A stretch of DNA of 64,000 bases from Gemmatimonadota bacterium. GTDB lineage: Bacteria; Gemmatimonadota; Gemmatimonadetes; Longimicrobiales; Gaopeijiaceae. Positions 44,119 through 51,787 of the stretch are shown here, in pieces. Made by a program: the position numbers and the translations under genes. Positions within the stretch are counted from its first letter, which is position 1; each line of letters starts with the position of its first letter. Below the pieces are notes generated by a model. The model was not told where the DNA came from and did not search any database. It was given only the letters and a program-made list of their open reading frames with translations. The stretch is from the NCBI GenBank assembly GCA_041390105.1, contig JAWKQO010000003.1, forward strand, positions 310,001-374,000, read 5' to 3'.

Positions 44119-45258
44119 ATGCCGATCGAGAACGCGGTGGTGGACCGCATTCGTGGCCTGGAGCCCCCGATGGAGGGCTCCGGCGCTGAAATGCTCAGGA
44201 AGAACCCCGAAGGCGTGGAGGTCGTCTTTGCCGATGGGCGCCGCGCGCGCGTGCGCGCTCGCGAGCGTCCGACGCTGGCCGCTGGTTGGCTGGAGATCCT
44301 CGACGCCCTACGCGGGCTGGACGCCCCGGCCTTCGTGGAGTTCGATCCGGAAACCCGGGACGTCACGCGGCTACTGATTCCGCTGGTCGCCACCATCACA
44401 GAACTGGTGGAGCGCGGCGACCAGATCGACGTCGATCTGGAGATCTCGCAGGCTCGACACCGGATCCGCCGGTCGAACCCGGACTTCGGCGCGCTGCTGG
44501 AAACCCTGCAGACGGCGCTCGCCCGAGGCACCCGACTGTTCGTCTCCGAGACGGACGATCACGAGATCATCGATGTGCGCCCCGACCCGCGCGGCGGCGG
44601 TACGCCTCCTGGGACTCGCCGCGCAGGAGAGCGCTACGCCTTCGAGCCCGAACGCTGGATACGGGAGCTCTTCGAGTGGGTGCTGCTCCCTGTCCGCTGC
44701 CTCTTCTGCTGGTTCAGGTGTGTGTCACCGCGTCGCGCCCAGCAGCTGTTCGACCTGGCGGCAGTTCGTACATGCGATCCGCTGTCGGTACCGGTGCCCT
44801 GCATCCCGTTCCTGTATCCGGACGACGGGTGTTGGGGGCGCGCCCACGAGATGTGCCGGCTGTTCATCGCCGACGGAGCGCATCCACGGAAGATCTGGAT
44901 CTACGGCAGCCTGCACGTGGACACCGCCAACAACCCGAGCTGCTACGTGAACTGGGGTTGGCACGTCGCACCGATCGTGTGCGTGCGGAAGTTCTTCTTC
45001 TGGTGCCGCAACATGGTCATCGACCCCGCCCTCTTCGACACACCGGTCAGCGAATCGACCTGGAAGAGCGTGCAGGGCGATCCGGGGGCCGTGCTGGAAC
45101 GCGCGGCGGCCTCGATCTTCTACCGCAGCATCGGCGCAGCCTACACGGAGACGGATCCCACCTACACCAAGACCAACACCGTGCTGGCCACCTACCGGCT
45201 CCAGCTGCAGAACCGCGCCCTCGCCTTCGGGCCGCCACCCTACGCCGGCTGCCCCTGA
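44119..45258 (+). CDS. Protein-glutaminase-like enzyme with novel N-terminal region
   Basis: 379 residues from the ATG at 44119, which has GGAGGAG 5 bases upstream. The C-terminal 160 residues match the protein-glutaminase (protein-glutamine deamidase) fold of Chryseobacterium: FLYPDDGCWGRAHEMCRLF with nucleophile Cys238, a WIYGSLHVDT strand, NWGWHVAPIV with His282, and MVIDPALFDTPVSESTW with Asp302, then YYRS-like FYRSIGAAY and a Cys-containing end. Unlike the secreted founding member there is no signal peptide or pro-region; instead residues 1-170 are an unrecognised charged region, and a Cys/Trp-rich segment (LLPVRCLFCWFRC) precedes the enzyme domain. It may deamidate glutamines in cytoplasmic proteins. 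Confidence 0.72.
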   Translation: MPIENAVVDRIRGLEPPMEGSGAEMLRKNPEGVEVVFADGRRARVRARERPTLAAGWLEILDALRGLDAPAFVEFDPETRDVTRLLIPLVATITELVERGDQIDVDLEISQARHRIRRSNPDFGALLETLQTALARGTRLFVSETDDHEIIDVRPDPRGGGTPPGTRRAGERYAFEPERWIRELFEWVLLPVRCLFCWFRCVSPRRAQQLFDLAAVRTCDPLSVPVPCIPFLYPDDGCWGRAHEMCRLFIADGAHPRKIWIYGSLHVDTANNPSCYVNWGWHVAPIVCVRKFFFWCRNMVIDPALFDTPVSESTWKSVQGDPGAVLERAAASIFYRSIGAAYTETDPTYTKTNTVLATYRLQLQNRALAFGPPPYAGCP

Positions 45259-45425
45259 GGCGGCTCCGCGTAGAGCCGGCCTCGCCGGGCGTCGGGCTCG
45301 ACCCGGCGGCCGGGGGGGGCGTCAACTGGCACGAAACCCGCGGGCCCCCGGGGGCGTAGAGCGAGGGAGACCGACGCCACCTGCCCCGGATTCCTCGGGG
45401 TCCGGCGCCAGGAGGGATGGACGTG

Positions 45426-45653
45426 ATGAGAGCATTCGCGGGACTCGGGATCTCCGGGCTGATCGCCCTGGTTCTCGCCGAGATCGTCAAGTTGATCGTT
45501 CCCCCGCTGGCCGGGTGGCTGGGCGCGGTTCTCCTGGTGGTGCTCAAAGGCCTGCTGTTCTTTGCCGCGCTCTCCTTCGGGCTGGTTTTGCTGGTGGCCA
45601 CGTTCTTCGTGGGGCGGTGGGTGATGCGGAAGCGGGAGGAACCGGTCTGGTAG
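45426..45653 (+). CDS. Small membrane protein
   Basis: 75 residues from the ATG at 45426, which lies 9 bases after GGAGGG; the ATG at 45417 is too close to that site. Two hydrophobic stretches (GLGISGLIALVLAEIVKLIVPPL and LGAVLLVVLKGLLFFAALSFG with LVLLVATFFVGRWV) make it almost entirely membrane-embedded with a basic tail (MRKREEPVW). Unknown function. It is followed by a bidirectional terminator. Confidence 0.6.
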   Translation: MRAFAGLGISGLIALVLAEIVKLIVPPLAGWLGAVLLVVLKGLLFFAALSFGLVLLVATFFVGRWVMRKREEPVW

Positions 45654-45691
45654 CGGGGCGAACCCGGGGCTACCCCGAATACAGGTCGCAG

Positions 45692-45728
45692 AACGGGGCG
45701 ATGCCGGTCGGCGTCGCCCCGTTTCTCG
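45692..45728. terminator. Bidirectional hairpin terminator between convergent genes
   Basis: AACGGGGCGA (45692-45701) pairs with TCGCCCCGTT (45714-45723), and TGCCG/CGGCG inside extends the stem to 15 pairs with a very small loop. On the plus strand TTTCTCGTT overlaps the end of the stem. It sits between a plus-strand gene ending at 45653 and a minus-strand gene ending at 45792. Confidence 0.7.
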
Positions 45729-45791
45729 TTCGGGACCCCAGCCGGCGCCCGTGGTGGAAGCGCTGGGCGAGGCCCGCTCCGACGGCAATCC

Positions 45792-46460
45792 CTACATGCT
45801 GATCGTGTAGGGGAACCAGGCCGCCACCGGCTGGCCGCCTTTGGTGGCGGGTCGGAACACCCACTGCGCGGCCTCGGAGATCAAACGTTCGTTGAAGGAA
45901 CGGCTGGGAGTGGGGGGATTCAGGCGGGTCGAGTCTGCCACTACCCGGCCGTCCACGCCCACGAAGACCCAGACCTCCACCTGCCGCCCCTTCAAGTCCC
46001 TGCTGGAGGGCGGTAGGATCATGCCCCGGGGCGAAGGGGGCACCAGACGGAACAGGCCCTCCTCGTCGGTGCCACCGTCCCCCTTCCCCTGTCCATTCTC
46101 GAGGCCGGGGCCCTGGAGCTCCCCGGGTGCGTTCCCCAACGCGGCGCCCGCGTCGAGTCGGGTCTCGAGGTCGATTTCGACGGGCTCGACGTCTTCGAGC
46201 GTGGGAAGGGGCACGGGAGGGGGCGTGATGGGCACCGTAGGCGGAGCCTGGACGTTCAAGGCCTGCATGCCGCCGGCAGCGGCCCGGTTGTCCCCTGCCC
46301 GGGGCCCCGCCGCTGAGAAGGGGGACGTGGGAATCGGGGTGTGGCGCCAGAACAGGAAGATCAGCGCGTGAACGGCGAACGAGACATAGAACGCACGGCG
46401 CCAGACCCGGTCCTGTTGGGTGCGGCGATCCTTGACGCTGATCTCGTTCGGGGACCTCAT
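45792..46460 (-). CDS. TonB-family energy transducer
   Basis: 222 residues. An N-terminal anchor helix (FYVSFAVHALIFLFW) follows a short cytoplasmic segment. A Pro-rich, then Gly/Asp-rich periplasmic region (about 45-150; TVPITPPPVPLPTLEDVEPV, GLENGQGKGDGGTDEE) leads to a C-terminal TonB domain (LKGRQVEVWVFVGVDGRVV, NERLISEAAQWVFRPATKGG). It transmits proton-motive force to outer-membrane receptors with ExbB/ExbD, whose genes are not in this window. Divergent from ctaB. Confidence 0.85.
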   Translation of the reverse strand: MRSPNEISVKDRRTQQDRVWRRAFYVSFAVHALIFLFWRHTPIPTSPFSAAGPRAGDNRAAAGGMQALNVQAPPTVPITPPPVPLPTLEDVEPVEIDLETRLDAGAALGNAPGELQGPGLENGQGKGDGGTDEEGLFRLVPPSPRGMILPPSSRDLKGRQVEVWVFVGVDGRVVADSTRLNPPTPSRSFNERLISEAAQWVFRPATKGGQPVAAWFPYTISM

Positions 46461-46501
46461 ACCCCCCTAGTACTGGCCCCTGCCGAAACAGGTTTCGTCC
46501 G

Positions 46502-47425
46502 TTGACCGTTGCCCCAGCGCCCACCCGGCCCGAGCGGTCGCCGCGTCCCCGCGCCCCCGGGGGACGGGCGCACGCGTACTATGAGCTGACCAAGCCCACC
46601 ATCGCCGTCTACGTGGTGATCGTGGCGGTGGCGGCCTTCTACGTGGGCGGAGGGGCCCGGATGGAGTGGGGCGCATCGGCGATCCTGGCGCTGGGCCTGC
46701 TGGTGGCCACGGGAGGGGTCCTGGCCCTGAACCAGTTCCTGGAGCGAGCCCCGGACGCGCTCATGAGCCGCACCCGGAGCCGGCCGCTTCCTTCCGGGCG
46801 CGTGTCGCCGTCTGCCGCGCTGGTGTTCGCGGGGCTGCTCATCGCGGCGGGCACCGGCCTCCTGTGGTGGGGCATCGGGCCATGGCCCGCCCTGCTCACC
46901 CTGGGAGCCGGCGTCGCCTACGACTTCGTCTACACACCGCTCAAGCCCCGCAGCTACATCTCCACATTGGTGGGGGCGGTGCCGGGCGCCGTTCCCGCCC
47001 TGGTGGGCTGGAGCGCCGCGACCGGCGGGCTGAGCACGGGTGCTTGGGTGTTGTTCGGGATCGCCTACTTCTGGCAGATGCCCCACGTGCTGGGACTGGC
47101 CTGGGTGCTCCGTGAGGACTACAAAGCGGCCGGTTTCCTTCTCACGCCCCCGGCCGACCCCGGCGGGCGGGTGATCGGTATGCACATGGTGGCGCACGCC
47201 GCCATTCTGTTGCCGGTGAGCCTGCTCCCCACCTGGATCGGCCTGACCGGTACGCTGTACACCGTGGGCGCGGCCGGGCTGGGTATCTGGCTGATCGGGC
47301 TGTGCGTGCGGGCCTGGCGCGCCATGACCAACGCGCATGCGCGCAGCGTCTTCCTGGGATCTCTGCTCTACCAGCCGCTTCTGCTTCTTCTCATGCTCAT
47401 CGACGTCACAGGACTGCACGGATGA
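46502..47425 (+). CDS. ctaB: Protoheme IX farnesyltransferase (heme O synthase)
   Basis: 307 residues from the TTG at 46502; no ATG or GTG gives a suitable beginning. UbiA-superfamily prenyltransferase with 8-9 membrane helices that converts heme B to heme O for cytochrome oxidase. The prenyl-diphosphate motif is NQFLERAPDALMSRTRSRPL, the second is YDFVYTPLKPRSYISTLVG, and YFWQMPHVLGLAWVLREDY is characteristic of this subfamily. It ends by overlapping the peptidase gene start (ATGA). No cytochrome oxidase genes are adjacent in this window. Confidence 0.93.
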   Translation: MTVAPAPTRPERSPRPRAPGGRAHAYYELTKPTIAVYVVIVAVAAFYVGGGARMEWGASAILALGLLVATGGVLALNQFLERAPDALMSRTRSRPLPSGRVSPSAALVFAGLLIAAGTGLLWWGIGPWPALLTLGAGVAYDFVYTPLKPRSYISTLVGAVPGAVPALVGWSAATGGLSTGAWVLFGIAYFWQMPHVLGLAWVLREDYKAAGFLLTPPADPGGRVIGMHMVAHAAILLPVSLLPTWIGLTGTLYTVGAAGLGIWLIGLCVRAWRAMTNAHARSVFLGSLLYQPLLLLLMLIDVTGLHG

Positions 47426-48627
47426 TGATCCGCTCGCTGCCATGTGGCCGGCCAGCGCGCTCGCTTCGTCCTTCTGCGTCCGTCGCCGGGCTCGCCATCC
47501 TCGCGCTGCTCCTGCCCTCCATGCTCATGGCACAGAACGCCGATCGTCCTCGTGCGCGCGACCTGGGAATCGAGGTCGGCATCTTCCAGCCGGGCACACA
47601 CAACGCCATCACCGATGTGGCGGGCGTTCTGGTGGGACAGGTCACCGTCCACGAAGGCGAGCGCGTGAACACGGGCGTGACGGCCATCCGCCCCCACGCT
47701 GGAAACCTATACTTCGAGCGCGTGCCCGCCGCGATGGTCGTGGGCAACGGCTACGGCAAGCTCATTGGCGTCACTCAGGTCAAGGAGTTGGGCGAGTTGG
47801 AGACGCCCATCCTGCTCACCTGCACGCTGTGCGTCTGGAAGGCGGCGGACGCCATGGTGGCCTGGGCGTTGGCGCTCCCCGGCATGGAAAACGTGCGCTC
47901 GCTGAACGCGGTGGTGGGCGAGACCAACGACGGCGGCTTGAACGACATTCGCGCCCGGCCCATCGAGCCCGAACACGTGGTGCGCGCGCTGGAGACAGCG
48001 AGCGGCGGCCCCGTGCAGGAGGGGTCCGTGGGCGCCGGGCGGGGCACACGCGCCTTCGGCTGGAAGGGAGGGATCGGCACCAGCAGCCGCGTGCTCCCCA
48101 CCTCACTGGGTGGATGGACCGTTGGCGTGCTGGTGCAATCCAACTTCGGAGGCATCCTCACCATGGCCGGTGCACCCGTCGGCCAGGAGCTGGGCCGTTA
48201 TTCCTTCCAGAACGCCGTCGAAGGGCGCGGCCGTTCTCCCGACGATGCGGGAGACGGCTCCATCATGATGGTGCTGGCCACCGATGCGCCGCTCTCGGCG
48301 CGCAACCTGGAGCGTCTGGCCCGGCGTGCCCTGATGGGGCTTGCGCGCACCGGCTCATTCGCCGGGAATGGCTCCGGTGACTACGTGATCGCATTCTCCA
48401 CGGCCGAGTCGGTGCGGCGTGATCCGCAGCAGACATCGCAAACGGTCGAGGAACTGGCCAACGAGCCCATGTCGGCGCTGTTCCAGGGCGTCGTGGAAGC
48501 TACCGAGGAAGCGATCTACAACTCACTGCTCAAGGCCACCACCGTGGAAGGGCAGGGCACCATCTCCGATGCCCTGCCCATCGCTGCGACCCTGGAGGTG
48601 CTCAAGCGCTACGGGGTGATCCGGTAG
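47422..48627 (+). CDS. P1/S58 (DmpA-type) self-cleaving aminopeptidase
   Basis: 401 residues from the ATG at 47422, which overlaps the ctaB stop. A signal peptide (SVAGLAILALLLPSMLMAQ) exports it. DmpA/BapA-family enzymes mature by cutting before a Ser that becomes the N-terminal nucleophile of the beta chain; here GDG|SIMMVLATDAPL makes Ser280 the likely one. Other family motifs are GVTAIRPHAGNLYFERVPA, VVGETNDGGLND, GSVGAGRGTRAFGWKGGIGTSSR, VGVLVQSNFGG and the final DALP segment. It removes N-terminal (including D- or beta-) residues from peptides. Confidence 0.88.
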   Translation: MMIRSLPCGRPARSLRPSASVAGLAILALLLPSMLMAQNADRPRARDLGIEVGIFQPGTHNAITDVAGVLVGQVTVHEGERVNTGVTAIRPHAGNLYFERVPAAMVVGNGYGKLIGVTQVKELGELETPILLTCTLCVWKAADAMVAWALALPGMENVRSLNAVVGETNDGGLNDIRARPIEPEHVVRALETASGGPVQEGSVGAGRGTRAFGWKGGIGTSSRVLPTSLGGWTVGVLVQSNFGGILTMAGAPVGQELGRYSFQNAVEGRGRSPDDAGDGSIMMVLATDAPLSARNLERLARRALMGLARTGSFAGNGSGDYVIAFSTAESVRRDPQQTSQTVEELANEPMSALFQGVVEATEEAIYNSLLKATTVEGQGTISDALPIAATLEVLKRYGVIR

Positions 48628-48687
48628 CGGTGCCACACCAGTAGGGCGAAGAACCCAGCTCCCCTGTCCCTGACGCTCGAGGTTCCG

Positions 48688-50208
48688 TTGCTGCCGAGCC
48701 TTCCTCGTGGTCCCGTACTGGCGCTGCTGTGTTCGCTCGCCCCGACCCTGATCGCGGGTCGGTCCGCCGCCCAGGAGCCCTCGATATCAGGGGACATCGT
48801 CACGACCCAGCACGAGGTGCAGGTCAACGGCAGTGTCCTGAGGTATACGGCCCGTGCGGGCCTGCTCCCGATCCGGGACAACGAAACCGGCGCGGTGCAT
48901 GGAACGATGTTCTTCGTCTCCTACTCGCTCGACCCGGATCCGGGGGCGCCGGACCGTCCCCTGACGTTCCTGTGGAATGGAGGACCCGGCTCCAACGCCG
49001 GCTTGGTGCACTTGCTCGGCTTCGGACCCAAACGCATCGCTCAGGCCGTGGGCTCGCAGCCGCGTCTCTCGCCGACCGGCACCACACTGATCGCTAACGA
49101 CGGCACCTGGCTGGCGCAGAGCGATCTCGTCTTCGTGGACCCCGTGGGCACCGGATACAGCCGACCTGCCGCTCCCGAGTTCGCCGCCGAGTTCTACCAA
49201 TCCCCGGGAGATGCGGAGTCGGTGGCGGAGTTCATTCGCGTCTACCGCACGCGCTTCGACCGCTTCGATGCTCCGCTGTTCATCGCGGGGGAGAGCTACG
49301 GCGTGACCCGCTGCGCCTTGGTGGCCGCGGCACTGGAGCGACGAGGGACAAGGCTCTCCGGCGTGATCCTGCTCGGACTGGCGCTGCCGCTCGGCGATCT
49401 ACCCGCACCCATGCGCGCAGCGCTCATGCTCCCGACCTACACCGCGGCAGCGCAGGTCAACGGCGCGCTGGGTGGCGGCGTCTCGAGCGACCCAGGTGCC
49501 GCGCTTGCAGCCGCCGAGCAGTGGTCGTCGACGCGGTATGCCCAAGCGCTGAACCAGCCCGACGATCTCCCTCCAGCGGAGCGCGACTCGGTCGTCGCGA
49601 CGCTGGCGCGATTCAGTGGAATGCCCGAGGACTCGATCGACCGAGCGTCACTCCGCATTCCGATGGAGCAGTTCACTACGACGCTGCTCGCGGACCGGGG
49701 CTTGGTCGTCGGTCGCTACGACAGCCGCAAGGTCGGACCTCCGGATACCAGTGGAGGCCCCTACGACCCGACCAAGGATCCCAGCCTGAAGGACATCCTG
49801 GACGGCGTGTCGGTCATCCGCTATTTGCGCAACGAGATCGGGTATCGCAGCGACCTGTTCTACCAGGGACCCTTCGGAGGTGGGTATCCAGCCCCCACCC
49901 GGTTCCGCGGAGACTGGATGTCGGTGCTCTGGAACTGGGACTTGCCGGCCGATCCCGAGGCTCTGCGGCAAGCCATGACGATGAATTCCGAGCTTTACGT
50001 GTTCGTTGCCTGCGGCCGCTTCGATCTCGTGTGCCCCTACTTCGCCAACGAGTACGCAGCCAGGGGCTTACCGCCGGAATTGGCGGAGCGGGTTGTTGCG
50101 AGAAGCTACGATGGCGGCCACGCAATCTACACGGACGATAGCGCTCGGCTGTCGCTGAAGGACGACGTCGGGGCCTTCATCACCAATCGCGCTGCGAGCG
50201 CGCGATGA
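48688..50208 (+). CDS. Secreted S10 serine carboxypeptidase (first copy)
   Basis: 506 residues from the TTG at 48688. A signal peptide (LALLCSLAPTLIAGRSAAQ) precedes the mature enzyme. S10 motifs: TFLWNGGPGSNAGLVHLLG, LVFVDPVGTGYSRPA, the nucleophile GESYGV (Ser203), Asp446 in GRFDLVCPY and His478 in SYDGGHAIYTDD. It removes C-terminal residues from peptides in the periplasm or medium. It overlaps the next gene by ATGA; that gene encodes a paralogue, showing a tandem duplication. Confidence 0.9.
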   Translation: MLPSLPRGPVLALLCSLAPTLIAGRSAAQEPSISGDIVTTQHEVQVNGSVLRYTARAGLLPIRDNETGAVHGTMFFVSYSLDPDPGAPDRPLTFLWNGGPGSNAGLVHLLGFGPKRIAQAVGSQPRLSPTGTTLIANDGTWLAQSDLVFVDPVGTGYSRPAAPEFAAEFYQSPGDAESVAEFIRVYRTRFDRFDAPLFIAGESYGVTRCALVAAALERRGTRLSGVILLGLALPLGDLPAPMRAALMLPTYTAAAQVNGALGGGVSSDPGAALAAAEQWSSTRYAQALNQPDDLPPAERDSVVATLARFSGMPEDSIDRASLRIPMEQFTTTLLADRGLVVGRYDSRKVGPPDTSGGPYDPTKDPSLKDILDGVSVIRYLRNEIGYRSDLFYQGPFGGGYPAPTRFRGDWMSVLWNWDLPADPEALRQAMTMNSELYVFVACGRFDLVCPYFANEYAARGLPPELAERVVARSYDGGHAIYTDDSARLSLKDDVGAFITNRAASAR

Positions 50209-51707
50209 AGCGTGGCCTTCAGACAGCTCTCGCCGTCGTCGCGGCGGCCCAGCTCGGCCCCGTGGCTGGCGTGAACGGACAGGAGCACGAGCTGCGCACG
50301 ACGCAGCATCAGATCGACGTCGCCGGCAGAACGCTACGCTACACGGCGCACGCTGGATTCATCCCGATTCGAGACAACGGCACCGGTGAGATCCATGGAC
50401 AGATCTTCTTCGTGTCCTACTCACTGGACGACGGAGAGCCATCCTCCCAGCGGCCGCTCACGTTTGCATGGAACGGCGGCCCGGGCTCCAACTCCGTACT
50501 CGTGCATCTGGTCGGCTTCGGACCGCGTCGACTTTCTGAGGTCGGTCCGAGGCCGAGCCTCGTGGACAACCCCGACACATGGCTGCCGTCCACGGACCTC
50601 GTGTTCGTCGATCCCATCGGCACGGGGTTCAGTCGACCGGCACGGGCGGAATACGCCGACGAGTTCTACAACGTGCTGGGGGACATCGACGCGGTCGCGG
50701 AGTTCATTCGCGTGTACCGCACGCGCTTCGATGCCTTGCACCGCCCGCTCTTCCTGGCCGGAGAGTCCTACGGCGTGTGGCGCGCCGCCGGTGTCGCCGA
50801 GAAGCTGACGGCCGCCGGACAGCCCGTGACCGGAGTGATGCTCATCTCCGGAGGCATCCCGCTCGGCCCGGTCGCGACTGCCGAACAGCGCACGGCCATG
50901 TTCGTGCCGAACCGCACCGCCGCTGCCTTCCATCACGGAAAGCTGCCGGCGGAACTGCAGCGCGACCTGCCCGACGCAGTCCGTCAGGCGGAGCGTTGGG
51001 CGCGCAACGTGTACGCCCCCGCGCTGGCCCGGCGGGATGCTCTGGGGACAGCGGAGCGCGACGAGGTCATCGCAGACCTCGCTCGCTTCACCGGCATCGA
51101 CCCGGCCTCCATCGATCCCACCACCCTGTCCATGTCCTCGCCGGAGTTCCGTGCGGCCTTGCTGCGCGATGAGGGGCGGACTGCAGGTCGCTACGACATG
51201 CGCGTCACCGAGGCCGCCGAACCGACGGTGCGACCCGTGCTCGTCCGCCGCTATCTGCAGAACGAGCTGGAGTTCGCCACTGACCTGGCGTACCAGGGTC
51301 TCGAAGCTGGGTACTCGGCAGGCGAGGCGCCCCCATCGGTCGGCGCCCGTTGGGGTTGGAATCAGGCGCCGCCGGGTGCCCCGCCGAGCAACGCCGGCTC
51401 GGGCGACGGCCCCCCCGGGGGGGCACAGCCCTGGCTGCGGCGCGCGATGGACCTCGATCCCGCGCTGGTCGCCTTCGTGGCCGCGGGGCTCTACGACTCC
51501 CTGAACAGCTGCGCCGACAACGCCTGGATCGTCGAGCACATCGAGCCCCGTCTCCGCGCGAACATCACCACAGGCTGCTATCCCGGCGGCCACGTGATGT
51601 ACGACGGGAGTGAAGCGCGGAGGGCGCTGGCGGCGGATGTGGCCACCTTCATCGCCGCTGCCGCCGCCCGTCGCTCCGGGGGCCAGGAGGAGCGGCGCAT
51701 CCGCTGA
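50205..51707 (+). CDS. Secreted S10 serine carboxypeptidase (second copy)
   Basis: 500 residues with a short signal peptide (ALAVVAAAQLGPVAGVNGQ). The triad is Ser188 (GESYGVWRA), Asp431 (GLYDSLNSC) and His463 (YPGGHVMYD). The paralogy with the preceding gene is plain from end to end: both begin with TTQHEVQVNGSVLRYTA- or TTQHQIDVAGRTLRYTA-like strands, TGxxHGxxFFVSYSLD and WNGGPGSN. A Gly/Pro-rich insert (QAPPGAPPSNAGSGDGPPGG) near residue 390 is absent from copy one. The start overlaps the stop of copy one. Confidence 0.9.
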   Translation: MKRGLQTALAVVAAAQLGPVAGVNGQEHELRTTQHQIDVAGRTLRYTAHAGFIPIRDNGTGEIHGQIFFVSYSLDDGEPSSQRPLTFAWNGGPGSNSVLVHLVGFGPRRLSEVGPRPSLVDNPDTWLPSTDLVFVDPIGTGFSRPARAEYADEFYNVLGDIDAVAEFIRVYRTRFDALHRPLFLAGESYGVWRAAGVAEKLTAAGQPVTGVMLISGGIPLGPVATAEQRTAMFVPNRTAAAFHHGKLPAELQRDLPDAVRQAERWARNVYAPALARRDALGTAERDEVIADLARFTGIDPASIDPTTLSMSSPEFRAALLRDEGRTAGRYDMRVTEAAEPTVRPVLVRRYLQNELEFATDLAYQGLEAGYSAGEAPPSVGARWGWNQAPPGAPPSNAGSGDGPPGGAQPWLRRAMDLDPALVAFVAAGLYDSLNSCADNAWIVEHIEPRLRANITTGCYPGGHVMYDGSEARRALAADVATFIAAAAARRSGGQEERRIR

Positions 51708-51787
51708 GGGGCGGGAATCGGCTCGCCCATCGCCAGCCGCATCGCTACCGTGAGGGACCACTGGCCGGCCCAGCCGCGGAGGTCCCC

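Noticed and set aside
46457..47443. Long minus-strand open frame opposite ctaB
   Set aside because: It is antisense to a clearly recognised heme O synthase; the product is His/Gln/Gly/Arg-rich without any conserved motif.
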